Positions 1-11,666 of a stretch of 64,000 nt of DNA are shown here, one piece after another. Origin of the DNA: Paulinella micropora (taxonomy: Eukaryota; Cercozoa; Imbricatea; Euglyphida; Paulinellidae); NCBI GenBank assembly GCA_019918135.1, contig WBZZ01006779.1:78985-142984 (forward strand), written 5' to 3'. The notes beneath the pieces were generated by a model, which saw only the letters and a program-made list of their open reading frames with translations, was not told the origin of the DNA and did no database searches. A program made the position numbers and the translations under genes. Each line of letters begins with the position of its first letter. Position 1 is the stretch's first letter.

Positions 1-822
1 CTGCCACCTCTTCTCCCTTGAGCACAAGGAGCTCAAGGAGCAGGGAAGGGTGGGGGAGGGCGCAGAAGCTACAAAAAACAAATAAATACATGAAACGCCT
101 CCACTAAGCCCCACCCCCCTCTCTTCCCTTTTCCCTTGTCGAGACTTTTTTTATTACATTTTTTGTGTACTTTCTTGGCTTCTCCCTGCCCTTCCCTCTC
201 CCGCTCCTAGTTTTCGGTACCAAGTGTAAGACCGTCGAGCTTTAATAAAAAGAAGATTTTGCACTTTCTTGGCGCCCCCCCCCACTCTAGCTGTCCCTTC
301 CCTCTCCCACTCTTAGTTCTCAGTGCCAAGGATTAAAGTTTGTCATTGTTTTTTTTACATTCTTAGCGCGCCCCTCCCCCTTCCCTCTCGCGCTCTCCGT
401 TCTCAGATGGGGGGGGGGCAGTGACAGATCGTACTCCCCCTCCCCTGCTCCTCCCCCTTCCCCTCCTAGTTCTCAATGCCAAGTGTAAGACCTCTCCTAG
501 TCCTCAGTGCCAAAGATTAAAGTTTGTCAGGGATTTTTTTATATTCATCGCGCGCCCCTGCCCTCCCCTATCCCTCTCCCGCTCCCTGTTCTCAGACGGG
601 GAGGACTAAGACAGATCGTGCTTACCCCTCCCCTCTCCTAGCTTCTGAGCGCCAAGTGTAAGACTTTGTCGAGTTTTATTTAAAAAAAAAACCTTTTTTG
701 CACTTTCTTGGCGCCCACTCCCATGCTTCGTCCCTCTCCCTCTCCTAGTTTTCAGTGCCAAGTGTAATACTTTGTCGAGCTTTTAATTAAAGAAATTCTC
801 TTTTTTTGTACTCTCTCGCGGG

Positions 823-920
823 GCGTGATATGGTCGAATTTCGGAAGTGATGTGGCTACAAAAAGGCATTTCTGTCGGAAAAACCCGGAAGCACTGCCTT
901 TTCCGGCCTTATCACGCGCA
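823..920. repeat. Imperfect-palindrome element, GTGATATGG...TATCAC type
   Basis: A roughly 70-95 bp foldback module. GTGATATGG followed by an AAAAGGCA-type arm is mirrored by ACTGCCTTTTCCGGCC and a TATCAC end. Related copies are at 2,204-2,271, 2,831-2,925, 10,882-10,945, 18,391-18,458, 24,484-24,550, 24,710-24,776, 35,393-35,460 and 51,990-52,058. It is usually followed by a conserved block containing TTTAGCGCCAAAT and TTTTCCCGCGG. The inverted symmetry and scattered location resemble a MITE-like element, but no target-site duplication was confirmed. Confidence 0.6.
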
Positions 921-2584
921 CCCATGCAAAACAGTAAGATTTAGCGCCAAAGGAACGGGCCGCTCCGGCCTCTTTCCGCGGGGTAACATAAATAAAATGT
1001 TTTCCCGCGGAAAAAACCGCGCGCCAAAATTTTTTTGTTGCGCAAATAACAAATTTTTCATACCCCCCCCCCCTTGGGGGGAAGGGAGGGGAGAGAGAAA
1101 GGGGGCGTGCCCCCCCCCCCCCCCCCCCCTCTTCCCCCCTCTCCTCCCTCTCCCCCTTCTCCCCCCCTTTAAATAAACGAAAGGCGGGGGGGGGAGGGGC
1201 GCCCCCCTCCCCCTTCCCCTTCCCTTTCCCTCCCCCCTCCTACTTTCCCCCCCCCCCCCTTCCTCTCCCTCCCCCCGTCCCTTCCCCCTTCCCTGTCCTT
1301 CCCCCCCCCCCCTCCCCCGCCTTTCTCATACATTCCCTTGCGAACTGGACTTTTTCTCTTTCCCCTTTCTCGAATGAAATTTGTCGCCAAATTGTCTGTG
1401 TGTGTTTCCCCGGGAAAACCGCCGGCCCCCCCTTAGAGTTTTATTTAGAAAAAACTTTTTTGGCACTTTCCTAGCGCGCCCCTGTCCTCTCTTTTCCCTC
1501 TCCCGCTCCCGGTTCTCAGATGGGAGACAAAGACAGATCGTGCTTCCCCCCCCCCCCTCCCCATTACCTCCTCTCTCACAGCTGCTCGTTCTAGGAAGGG
1601 TGCATGGGGAGGGGGGTCATGCGTACCCCCCTCCCTCTGCCCCTTCCCTCTCCCGCCCCCTGTTCTCAGACGGGGAGGACTAGGACAATTCGTGATTCCC
1701 CCTCCCCTACCCTTTCCCTCTCCCTCTCCTAGTCCCCAGTGCCAAGTGTAAGACCGTCGAGCTTTAATTCAGCGTACTCTTTTTCGCACTTTCTTGGCCC
1801 CCCCCTTGCTCCTTCCCTCTACCCCCCCCCTGAGCCCGGGGGGCTCAAAGAGCAGGGGGCAGAACTGAAAAAAAACTAAGAATATGCCACTGCGCCGATG
1901 CCGGGGCGCCCCCCTCTCTTCCCTTCTCCCTTGTAGAGACTTTTTTCATTACATTTTTTTTGTACTTTCTTGGCTTCTCCCTGCCCCTTCCCTCTCTCTC
2001 TCTCTCCTAGTCCCCAGCGCCAAGATTAAAACTTTGTCAGGGATTTTTTTATTAATTTTTTTACATTCTTAGCGCGCCCCCGAAAAGAGAAAGGAGAAGA
2101 TGCAAGTTAATGCCAAAGTGCAAGACTTTGTCAAGCTTTTTAATAAAAAATTTCTTTTTTTTGTACTCTCCCCCCGGGGGGTGTGATATGGTCGAATTCG
2201 GGAGTGATATGGCTAAAAAAGGCAGTTCTACCGGGAAAAACTCTGAAGCACTGCCTTTTCCGGCCGTATCAGACAACCGTGCAAAACAGCAAAATTTAGC
2301 GCCAAATGAACGGGCCGCGGGGTTTTAGCGGTCGTTTTCCCGCGGAAGAAACTGCGCGCCAGAATTTTTGTTGTTGCGCAAATGACAAGTTTTTCATACC
2401 CCCACTCCCCTTCTCTTCCCCTCCCCCTCCTCGCTTTCCCCTCCCTTCCCCCCTCCCCCCGCCTTTCTCATACATTCCTTTGCGAACTGAACTTTTTCTC
2501 TTTCCCGTTTCTCGAATGAAATTTGTCGCCAAATTGTCTGTGTGTATTTCCCCTGAAAACCTACCGGCCTCCCTTTTCTTGGAA

Positions 2585-2735
2585 CGAAATTGTTATTAAG
2601 ATTTCAATCCAGCTTTGTCTAGTCTAAGAGAATTAAAATTTAATTTCTTTTTTGCGCAACGTTTTCCCCTCGATTTATCTTTTTTGTTCATCCGAGCAAT
2701 GCAAGCACCAGAAAACAAACACGCCCCATCTGCCG
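2585..2735 (+). repeat. 145-bp segment duplicated at 3,480-3,632
   Basis: This segment starts TTATTAAGATTTCAATCCAG, contains CTTTGTCTAGTCTAAGAG and ends in an ACACGCCCCATC-like block. It recurs about 0.9 kb downstream at 3,480-3,632 with scattered substitutions and a small indel. The upstream block with TTTGTCGCCAAATTGTC is also shared, so the unit is part of a larger tandem duplication. No coding potential is evident. Confidence 0.7.
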
Positions 2736-5700
2736 TCGAGCTTTAATTCAGCGTACACTGCCAAGTGTGAGATTTTGTCGAGCTTTTAATTAAAAAAAAT
2801 TCTCTTTTTTTTGTACTCTCTTGCGGGGCGTGATATAGTCGAATTTTGGAAGTGATATGGCTAAAAGAATGCATTTCTGCCGGGAAAACTCGGCAGCACT
2901 GCCTTTTTCGGCCTTATCACGTGCCCATGCAAAACAGTAATATTTAGCGCCAAATTAACGGGCCGCACCGGCCTCTTTCCGCGAGGTAACATAAAATGTT
3001 TTCCCGCGGAAAAAACCGCACGCTAAAAATCTTTTGTTGCGCAAATGACAAGTTTTTCATACCCCCCCCCCCTTGGGAGGAAGGGAAGCGGGAAGAGAAG
3101 GGGGAGGGGGGAGACAAAGAGGGAGGGGGGAGACAAAGGGGGAAGGGGAAGAGAAGGGGAGAGGGGAGAGAAACTGGGGCGCCCCCCGTCCCTTCCCCCT
3201 TCCCTTTCCTTCCCCTTCCCCCCCCCCCCCTCCCTCCCCCCTCCCCTTCCCCTCGCCCTTCTCATACATTCCTTTGCGAACTGGACTTTTCTCTTTCCCT
3301 TTTTTGAATGAAATTTGTCGCCAAATTGTCTGTGTGTGTTTCCCCGGAAAATCTGCCGGCCCCTCTTCTTTAGAACGCAGGGGCCGGCTGGTCTATGTGC
3401 ACCCTGGTTCTCGTCTAAAAACCCCACCCGCTTGCGTGGGCTGGAGAGGGGTTATGAGAAAAAAAAGGTTACCCCCGAAGAATTGTTATTAAGGTTTCAA
3501 TCCAGCTTTGTCTAGTCTAAGAGAATTAACATTTCATTTCTTTTTTGCTCAACGTTTTCCCTGAAAAGTTATTCATTTTTGTTCATCTGAGCAATGCAAG
3601 CATCCGAAACCAAACATGCCCCATCCGCTCAATTTGCAAGCTGAGACGCACGTGTCACGAACGCGGGGAGTCGCGAACACGTTCGACCACCGGGTGCAGG
3701 TTCTTTTTCCTAACGGAGCTCTAGTTCTCAGTACCAAGATTAAAACCTTGTCATGGATTTTTTTATTAATTTTTTTCTGTACATTCCTAGCTGTATTAGT
3801 CCAATAAATGCACGTTTCTTTTTTTATTCAACTTCTAGCATTATCTGCCCCTCTCCTAGTTTTCAGTGTCAGGTGTACGACCGTCGAGCTTTAATTCAGC
3901 TTATTCTTTTTCGCACTTTCTTGCTGCGCCCCCCCCCCTCCCCTTTCCCTCGCCCGCTCCCCATTCTCAGATGGGAGGCAGGACAGATCGTGCTCCCCCC
4001 TCCCCTGCCATTTCTCTCTCCCTCTCCTAGTTCTCAGTACCAAGTGTAAAACTTTGTCAAGGATTTTTTTATTAAATTTTTTTGTACATTCTTAGCGTCC
4101 CCCCGCCCCTCCCCCTTCCCACTCCCGATTCTCAGACGGGAGAGTAAGACAATTCGTACTTCCTCCTCCCCTACCTCTTCCCTCTCCCGCTCCTAGTTTT
4201 CAGTGCCAAGTGTAAGACCGTTGAGCTTTAATAAAAAAAAATTGCACTTTCTTGGCGCCCCCCTCTCTCTTTTAAATTTGTCTTGTGCCTCCCTTGAGCT
4301 CAGGGGGCTCAGGGAGCAAAGACGGAGGGGGGGGGGGGAAGGGCGCAGAAGCTACAAAAAACAAATAAATGCATGAAACGCCTCCACTAAGCCCCACCCC
4401 CCTCTCTTCCCGTCTCCCTTGTCGAGACTTTTTTGTTACATTTTTTGTGTACTTTCTTGGCTTCTCAGTGCCAAAGATTAAAATTGTGTCAGGGATTTTC
4501 TTATTAGTTTTACATTCTTAGCGCGCCCCTGCCCTCCCCTTCTCTCTCCCGCTCTCTGTTCTCGGACGGGGAGGGGCACTCCCCCCTCTGGCGCCCCTCT
4601 CCCCTCTTCTGTATCCAAAAATCCTTTCTGCTATCTCCCCTCTCCCCTCCCCTGAGCCCAGGGGGGCTCAAGGAGCAGGGGAAAGGGGGAGGGGGAGGGG
4701 AAGGGCGCAGAAGCTACAAAAAAAAATACACGAAACTCTTCCTCTAAGCCCCTCCCCCTTCCCCTTTCACATTCATACTTTGCCCTTCGGCGCTCCTCCC
4801 CCCTTTCCTTTTTTCTTTCTCTCCCTGCCCCCTTTCCCCACCCTCCTGCCATTAGTCTTGTCCAAAGAGAAACCTGTTGTCAAGGTTGTCCACCTTTTGT
4901 GCTTATATATTCAGTTGCGGGGTGCAACATGGACGAGACCTGTTCCAGGGCTTCACTTTGTCGAGCTTTAATTCAGCGTAATTTACAAATTCTTGGCGCT
5001 CCACTCCTCTCCGCTCCCCCTTCCCTCTCCCGCTCTCCGTTCTCAGATGATGGGCAAGCACATATCGTGCTTTTCCCTTCCCTGCCTCTTGCCTCTCCCT
5101 CTCATAGTCCCAACCTACCGGCTCCGGGGCTAGCCAATTAGCTAACTAGTACACGGACAGAGGAGGAGGCGTCTCCCTCCCCCTCTCTTGTGTTAACGGT
5201 ACTGCGGCAGGTGCGACAGTAGGGCGGGGGCTGCTGTTCTCCCCCATTGGCCCTTATCCGCCCCCTCCCCTTGCTCGTCTGTTTCTTTGGTTGTCAGACA
5301 AATTTTTTTTTCCTCTTTTCATATTTTTCATATTTTTCTGACCTTGCGCAAGGTGGCCGAGTCATGGCACGGCAGGACGCCGTTGGGGTTGTGAGGCCAC
5401 TTGCCCCCCTAGCACAATGACCACCGCGCCATCCATCCGCCGCAGGGTCGTGCTCGAGCACGGTGCGCAAGATCTGCGGAAGTATCTGCAGGAATATGAA
5501 AAGTGGAAAAGAAAGTTTTCTTCGGAACGCGTCTGCACGCGCAAACAAGGGACGAGAGGAGGGGGAGGATAGCAGGGGGAACAGAGGGACGAGAGAGGGG
5601 ACGGGGATGGAGAGCACAACCCGCCCCTCCCTGTACACGTTCTCAGTGCCAATATTAAAATTTTTTCTTTTAGTAATTTCTTTTCGCGTGATTTTTCTTG

Positions 5701-6722
5701 TACACCGGCGAAGCGCGCCCCTGCCTCTTCCCTCTGCAAGATCTGCGGAAATATCTGCAGGAATATGAAAAGTGGAAAAGAATTTTTTTGGAACGCGTTT
5801 GCACACGCAAACATGGGACGATGAGAGGGGAAAGATAGCAGTGGATAGGGGGAACAGAAGGACGAGAGGGAGCACACCCCGCCCCCTTCTTCCCCCCTTC
5901 CTCTTTCTCCCTCCTTCCCCCTTTCTTTTTCCCCTCCCCGTCTGTTCCCTTTGTTGTCGGACAAAAAATTCTTTTTCCTCTTTTCATATTTTTCTGACCT
6001 TGCGCACGGTGGTCGAGCCATGGCACGGACAGGATACTTTCGGGGTAGTGAGGCCCCTGTCCTCCTGGCACATTGACCACCGCCCATCCATTCGCCGCAG
6101 GTCGTGCTGGAGCACGGTGCTCTGCTCTTAGTTTTCAGTGCCCGAGTATACGACCGTCGAGCTTTAATTCAGCGTAAATTACGTTTTCCTGGCGCGGCCT
6201 CTGCCCTTTCCCTCTCCCTCTCCCTATTCTCAGTGCCAGGATTGAAATCTTGTCAGTAAAACTTTTTATTAAATTTTTTTGTAAATTTTTAGCGCGCCCC
6301 TGCCCTACCCTCCCTCTCCCGCTCCCGCTCTCTGCTCAGACGGGGGACTAGACAATTCGTGCTCTCCCCCTCCCTTCCCTCTGCCTCTTCTTCTCTCCCC
6401 TCTACTCCCTCCCCCCTTCTTCCCTCGTCTGTTTTTTTTGTTGTCGGGCAAAACAAATTTTTCTTTTCCTCTTTTCATATTTCCGCAGGTCTTGCGCACA
6501 GTGGCCGAGCTATGGCACGGACAGAACACCGTCGAGCTTTAATTCAGCGTAAATTACATTTTCTTGGCGCGCCCCTGCTCCTCCTTCCCTGCCTCTCCCG
6601 TCTGCAAGGATATGCGGAAATATCTATAGGAATATGAAAAGTGGAAAGCAACCATTTTTTTTGGAACGCGTTTGCACGCGCTCTGAGGAGGGACGAGGGG
6701 AGGGGGGGAGGAATAAGCAGAG

Positions 6723-6795
6723 GACAAAGGTGAGAGGGGCGACGAAGGTGAGAGGGGAAACGAAAGTGAGAGGGGCGACGAGAGTGAGAGGGAGG
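6723..6795 (+). repeat. 18-bp minisatellite, first array
   Basis: About four units of an 18-bp repeat (GGTGAGAGGGGCGACGAA and variants). It lies just upstream of GACGTCTTCCTCACGGCGGC and a TTTGGCGCCAAAT palindrome. Because 18 is a multiple of three, every frame of the array stays periodic; one frame reads Gly-Glu-Arg-Gly-Asp-(Lys/Glu), which fits a collagen-like Gly-X-Y pattern. No start context or conserved flanking frame supports a real protein. Confidence 0.8.
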
Positions 6796-6863
6796 GGGAG
6801 GACGTCTTCCTCACGGCGGCCCAGCTGAGCGTCTGTGGGGAATTTTCTTTTTGCGCAAGTAGA

Positions 6864-6976
6864 TTTTGGCGCCAAATTGGCGCTTACGGCTGTTTCCCCG
6901 GGAAAGCTAAGACGTACTGCCTGGCTGGAGCATATCACGCACCTACCTCCGGACGGCACAATTTGGCGCCAAATTT
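6864..6976. promoter_or_regulatory. Paired E2F-like palindromes, TTTGGCGCCAAA
   Basis: Two copies of the palindrome TTTGGCGCCAAA lie about 100 bp apart, at 6,864-6,876 and 6,961-6,976. The spacer carries CCCCGGGAAAGCTAAGACG and ACCTCCGGACGGCACAA. The pair recurs intact or degenerate with each copy of this repeat unit: near 7,340 and 7,431, 14,855, 22,579 and 22,676, 27,595 and 27,693, 53,233 and 53,330, 53,617 and 53,715, and 54,018 and 54,114. TTTSGCGC is the established binding consensus of eukaryotic E2F/DP factors. Any function here is inference. Confidence 0.45.
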
Positions 6977-7111
6977 AGCAGGGGCCGTTCCGGAGGCTAG
7001 CAGAGAAATCGGACGTTTTCCCGCGGGGGAGAAACCCGCGGGCCTTTTACTCACACGAAAATGTTTTTCGGCCCTCTCACCTTCCCTAGAGGCAGGGAGG
7101 TGCAGAGCAAA

Positions 7112-7268
7112 GGGGAGCGGGGCGACAAAGGTGAGAGGGGCGACAAAGGTGAGCGGGGCGACAAAGGTGAGAGGGGCGACGAAGGTGAGAGGGGCGACGA
7201 AAGTGAGAGGGGCGACGAAAGTGAGAGGGGCGACGAGAGTGAGAGGGGCGACGAGAGTGAGAGGGAAG
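7112..7268 (+). repeat. 18-bp minisatellite, second array
   Basis: About eight units of the same 18-bp repeat, starting after GGTGCAGAGCAAAGG. Units drift in order from GACAAAGGTGAG to GACGAAGGTGAG, GACGAAAGTGAG and finally GACGAGAGTGAG. The same order of variants is seen in the other arrays. The array sits between a conserved 5' block (ATGTTTTTCGGCCCTCTCAC) and a conserved 3' block (GACGTCTTCCTCACGGCGG), so the arrays belong to one larger repeat unit of about 380-490 bp. Confidence 0.85.
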
Positions 7269-10200
7269 GGGAGGACGTCTTCCTCACGGCGGCCCAGCCG
7301 AGCGTCTGTGTGGGATTTTCTTTTTGCGCAAGTAGATTTCGGCGCCAAATTGGCGCTTGCGGCTGTTTCCCCGGGAAGGCTAAGACGTACTGCCCGGCCG
7401 GACCGTATCACGCACCCTACCTCCGGACTGCACAATTTGGCGTCAAATTTAGCTGGGGCCGTTCCGGAGGATCAAGGAGCAGGGGGGGGGAGGGGGGAGG
7501 GGAAGAGCGCAGAAGCTGCAAAAGAAATAAATACATGCAACGCCTCCACTAAACCCCTCCCCTCTGTTCATATTTTTCTGACCCTGCGCACAGTGGGCGA
7601 GCTATGGCACGGACAGGACGCCGTCGGGGTAGTGAGGCTCTTGTCCTCCTAGCACATTGACCACCGCCCATCCATCCATTCGCCGCAGGGTCGTGCTGGA
7701 GCACGGTGCCCCGAGAGTAAGACCGTCGAGCTTTAATTCAGCGTATTCTTTTTCGCACTCTCTTGGCGCGCGAGTAGAGCACAGACGGTGCCGGCCAGGG
7801 TTCTAACAAAGGCTACCGCAGCGACATGACGTGGGCCGGATGCTGCGGCAGCCTGAGGGTGCCGTTGCAAGTGTCTAGTGTAAGACTTTGTCGAGTTTTA
7901 ATTCAGCGTAGACTTTTCTTGCACTTTCTTGGCGCCCTACTCCCCCTGCCCCTTCCCTACCCTTCTTTCTCTCTCTCTCTCTCTTGGTTCTCAGTGCCAA
8001 GATTAAAACCTTGTCAGGGATTTTTTTTTGTGTGATTTTTCTCGTATATTCTTAGCGCGCCCCTACCCTCTCCCTTCCCTCTCCCACTCCCTGTTCTCAG
8101 AGGGGGGACTAAGACAATTCGTGCTCTCCCCCTCCCCCCTCTCCTGCCTCTTCTTCTCTCCCCTCTACTCCACCCCCCCCCCCCCGAGCCCGGGGGGGCT
8201 CAAAGAGTAGGGGGCAAAACTGACAAAAAAAACTAAGATGGCATTGACCCCGTGCCGGGGCGCCCCCCCTTTCCCTCTGTATTGAGAAATCCTTTCTGCC
8301 ACCCTCCCCTGAGCCCAGGGGGCTCAAGGAGCAAGGGGGGGGGAAGGGGCGCGCTAAGAATGGCGCAGAAGCTACAAACAAAATAAATACATGCAACGCC
8401 TCCACTAACCCTTTCCCCCTGTGCCGGGCGCTTTTCCCCCTTCCCTCTTAGGGGAAAGATAGATTAAATCCTCCCCGGCCCCCTCTCCTCTTAGTTTTCA
8501 GTGCCAAAATTACAACTTTGTCACGGATTTTTTTAATTTTTTTTTTTGTACACCGGCGAAGCGTGCCCCCTTCTTCCCTTCCCCCGTCTGTTCCCTTTGT
8601 TGTCGGGCAAAAAAAATTTCCGCAGATCTTTTCATATTTGTCTGACCTTGCGCACGGTGGCTGAGCTATGGCACGGACAGGATGCCGTCGGGGTAAGTGA
8701 GGGGCTCTTGTCCTCCTAGCACATTGACCACCGCCCATCCATTCGCCGCAGGGTCGTGCTGGAAGCACGGTGCCCCGCTCCTAGTTTTCAGTGCCCAAGT
8801 GTACGACCGTCGAGTTTAATTCAGCGTGGACTTTTCTTGCACTTTCTTGGCGCCTTACTCCCCCTGTCCCTTCCCTTTCCTTCTCCCTCTCTTGGTTCTC
8901 AGTGCCAAGATTAAAACTTTGTCAGTGATTTTTTTTTGCGTGATTTTTCTTGTATACCGGCGAAGCGCGCCCCTACCCTCTCCCTCTCCCTAATCTCAGA
9001 TGGGGGACCAAGACAATTCGTGCTCTCCCCCCCCCCCCCCTCCCCTGCCTCTTCCTCTCTCTCTACCCCTCCCTTCCCTGAGCCCGGGGGGCTCAAAGAG
9101 TAGGGAGCAAAACTGACAAAAAAACTAAGATGGCACTGACCTCGTGCCGGGGCGCCCCCCCCCCCCCCTCTGTATCCAGAAATCCTTTCTGCCACCCTCC
9201 CCTGAGCCCAGGGGAGGGGAAAGAGAAGGGTGAATGGCGCAGAAGCTACAAACGAAATAAATACATGCAACGCCTCCACTAATCCCCCCGGCCCCTTTCT
9301 CTCTCTGTTTTCAGTGCCAAGATTACAGCTTTGTCATGGATTTTTTTTGATTTCTTTTACATTTCTTAGCGCGCCCCTGCCCTCCCTCTCGCTCCCTCCC
9401 CCCTTTCTTCCCTCCGTGTTCCCTTTGCTGTTGGGCACGGTGGCCGAGCTATGGCGCGAGCAGGACGCCGTCGGGGGTAGTGAGGCTTTTGTCCTTCTAG
9501 CACATTAACCACCGCCCATCCATCCGCCGCAGGGTCGTGCTGGAGCATGGTGCCCCTGAGTGTAAGACCGTCAAGCTTTAATTCAGCGTATTCTTTTTCG
9601 CACTCTCTTGGCGCCCCCCCCCTCCCCCCCTTTCCCCTTTACATTTGTCTTGTGCCTCCCCCCTCCCCCCTCTACCCCTACCCCCCCTGAGCCCATAGCG
9701 GGGCACTTCCCCTTTCCCTCTGTATTCTCAAATTCTTTCTGCCACCCTCCCCCCTTCCCTCTTACCGACGGGGGGATGGGGGGAAGATAGATTGATCCTC
9801 CCGGCCCTTTTCTCTCTTAGTTTTCAGTGCCGAAAATTAAAACTTTGTCAAGGATTTCTTTTTTCGCGTGATTTTTTTACACCGGCGAAGCGTGCCCCTG
9901 CCCTCCCTCTTCCCGCTCCCACTCCTGATTCTCAGACAGTGAGGAGGGACGGGGGGGGGGGTGGGTGGGAGGCACATTCAGCCCCCTTCTTCCCCCCGTC
10001 CTCTTCTTCCCTCCCTTCTTTCCCCCCGCCTGTTCCCTTTGTTGTCGGGCAAAAAAAAAGTTTTTTTTCTTTTTTCATATTTTTCTGACCTTGCGCACGG
10101 TGGCCGAGCCATGGCACAAACAGGACGCCGTCTGGGTAGTGAGGCTTTTGTCCTCCTAGCACATTGACCACCGCCCATCCATGCGCCGCAGGGTCGTGCC

Positions 10201-10500
10201 GGGGCACGTCGAGCAAGATCCGCGGAAATAGGAAAATATGAAAAGTGGAAAAAAAATCGGAACGCGTTTACACGCGCAAACAAGGGACAAAGGCAGGGGG
10301 GGGGGGGTGATAGCAGGGGACAAGGGGAACAGAGGGACGAGGGGCTGTCTGTTTCCTTTGTTTTCGGACAAAAAGATTTCCGCAGATCTTTTCATATTCC
10401 CGCGGATCTTGCACACGGTGGCCAAGCCATGGCACTGATAGGACGCCGTCGAGCTTTAATTTAGCGTAAATTACAATTTTTTAGCGCGGCACCCTCCCCC

Positions 10501-11640
10501 TTTTCACTCCCGCTCCCGTACCCCAACGAGGCCCCCTTCCACACTAGCCAGCCGAAACAGACTGCACAAATGTTCATTCGCTTCGTTCAGCAAGGCGCCG
10601 GCGGCCTGTACGAGAAAAAAATTAATAAAAATCCCTAACGAAATTTTAATCTTGGCACTGCAAACTAGTAGAGGAAGAGGCGGGGAGGCTGACACTTGTT
10701 GCTCGTTGGGCGGGCATTTGATGGCAAGATGTACATAAATCGTTTGGTCTGTGTGCTTTCTGTCCGTCATTTTCTTGGTTCTTTAATCTTCCCCCCTCTG
10801 TTGCATTTGTTCAGGCATGAAAATGCAAAAAAAGAATACGCTGAATCAAAGCTCGACAAGGTCTTATAGGTCGAACTTTGGGAGTGATATGGCTAACAAA
10901 GGCAGTTTCTATAAAGTACTGCCTTTTCCGGCCATACCACCCCCATTGCAGAACAGCAAAATTTAGCGCCAAATTCGGCTGGGGGCCGCTCCGGTCTCTT
11001 TCCGCGGGGTTTTAGCGGTCGTTTTCCCGCGCAAGAAAAACCGCGCGCCAAAATTTTTTTTGTTGCGCAAATGACAAGTTTTTCATAGTACCCCCCCCCC
11101 CTTCGGGGGGAAGAGGGAGCGGCAAGAGAAGGGGGAGGGGGGAGAGAAAGGGGAAGGGGAAGAGAAGGAGGAAGGGAGGGGGAGGGAGGAGGGGCGTTCC
11201 CTGTCTTCCCCCCCCCCCCCTTTCCCCCCCGCAATTCCTTTGCGAACTGAACTGTTTCTGTTTCCCCGGAAAAACAACCGTAGGCGCCAATTTAGCGCCA
11301 AATTCTACTTGCGCGAAAGAAAATCCCACACAGACACCCAAACGCCGCCGTGTGGAAGACGTCCTCCCCCTCCCCTCTCCCTTGCGTCGCCCCTCTCCCT
11401 TGCGTCGCCCCTCTTACCTTTGTCGTCTTGTTCTGTCACTCCCCCACCGTCAGGGAAGGGGAGAGGGGGAGGCAAGAGGGCCGAAAACATTTCGTGCGAG
11501 TAAAAAAAAAGGCGTACCGTTTCTCTCCGCAGGAAAACGTCGGGTTTCTCTGCTAGTCTCCGGAACGGCCGGTTCATTTAGCGCCAAATGGTGCCGTCCG
11601 GACAAAAGTTATTAAACAAAGTATTCAAGAATGTTTTTTT
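10501..11640. repeat. Mixed repeat and low-complexity spacer before the first gene
   Basis: 10,501-10,830 is a partly unique, gene-free stretch. 10,838-11,060 carries a minus-oriented monomer and a palindrome element. 11,090-11,235 is a purine/pyrimidine-rich tract. 11,240-11,600 contains an inverted copy of the minisatellite unit, with two to three 18-bp repeats at about 11,363-11,427. Only short unconvincing frames are present. Confidence 0.6.
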
Positions 11641-11666
11641 AATAATTGTTGCTACGAGCAGATCTT

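Larger units (their letters stand above)
1..10500. repeat. Degenerate satellite-like array of roughly 100-170 bp monomers
   Basis: No convincing gene is seen here. The stretch is built of related monomers. Each has a pyrimidine tract, then CTCAGTGCCAAG, then about 45 bases, then CTTGGCGC or CTTAGCGCGCCCC. Two sub-types alternate. One carries GTCGAGCTTTAATTCAGCG (for example near 1,753, 4,958, 6,152, 7,724, 8,806 and 9,570). The other carries AAAACTTTGTCAGGGATTTTT (for example near 2,030, 8,005 and 8,915). A palindromic GAGCCCGGGGGGCTC-like motif recurs between monomers. Many open frames cross the array, but they are proline/serine/leucine or glycine/arginine translations of C or G runs with no family signal. 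The monomers have no recognised relatives. Confidence 0.8.

Noticed and set aside
7061..7552. Collagen-like protein (Gly-Glu-Arg-Gly-Asp-Lys repeats)
   Set aside because: The periodicity follows from the 18-bp minisatellite. All three frames are open, unit copies break the frame downstream, and no signal peptide or conserved end is seen.
1..11640. Dozens of open frames of 60-140 codons in the repeat array
   Set aside because: They are translations of C, G or purine tracts (Pro/Ser/Leu or Gly/Arg/Glu), occur in several frames and both strands at once, and have no conserved starts.
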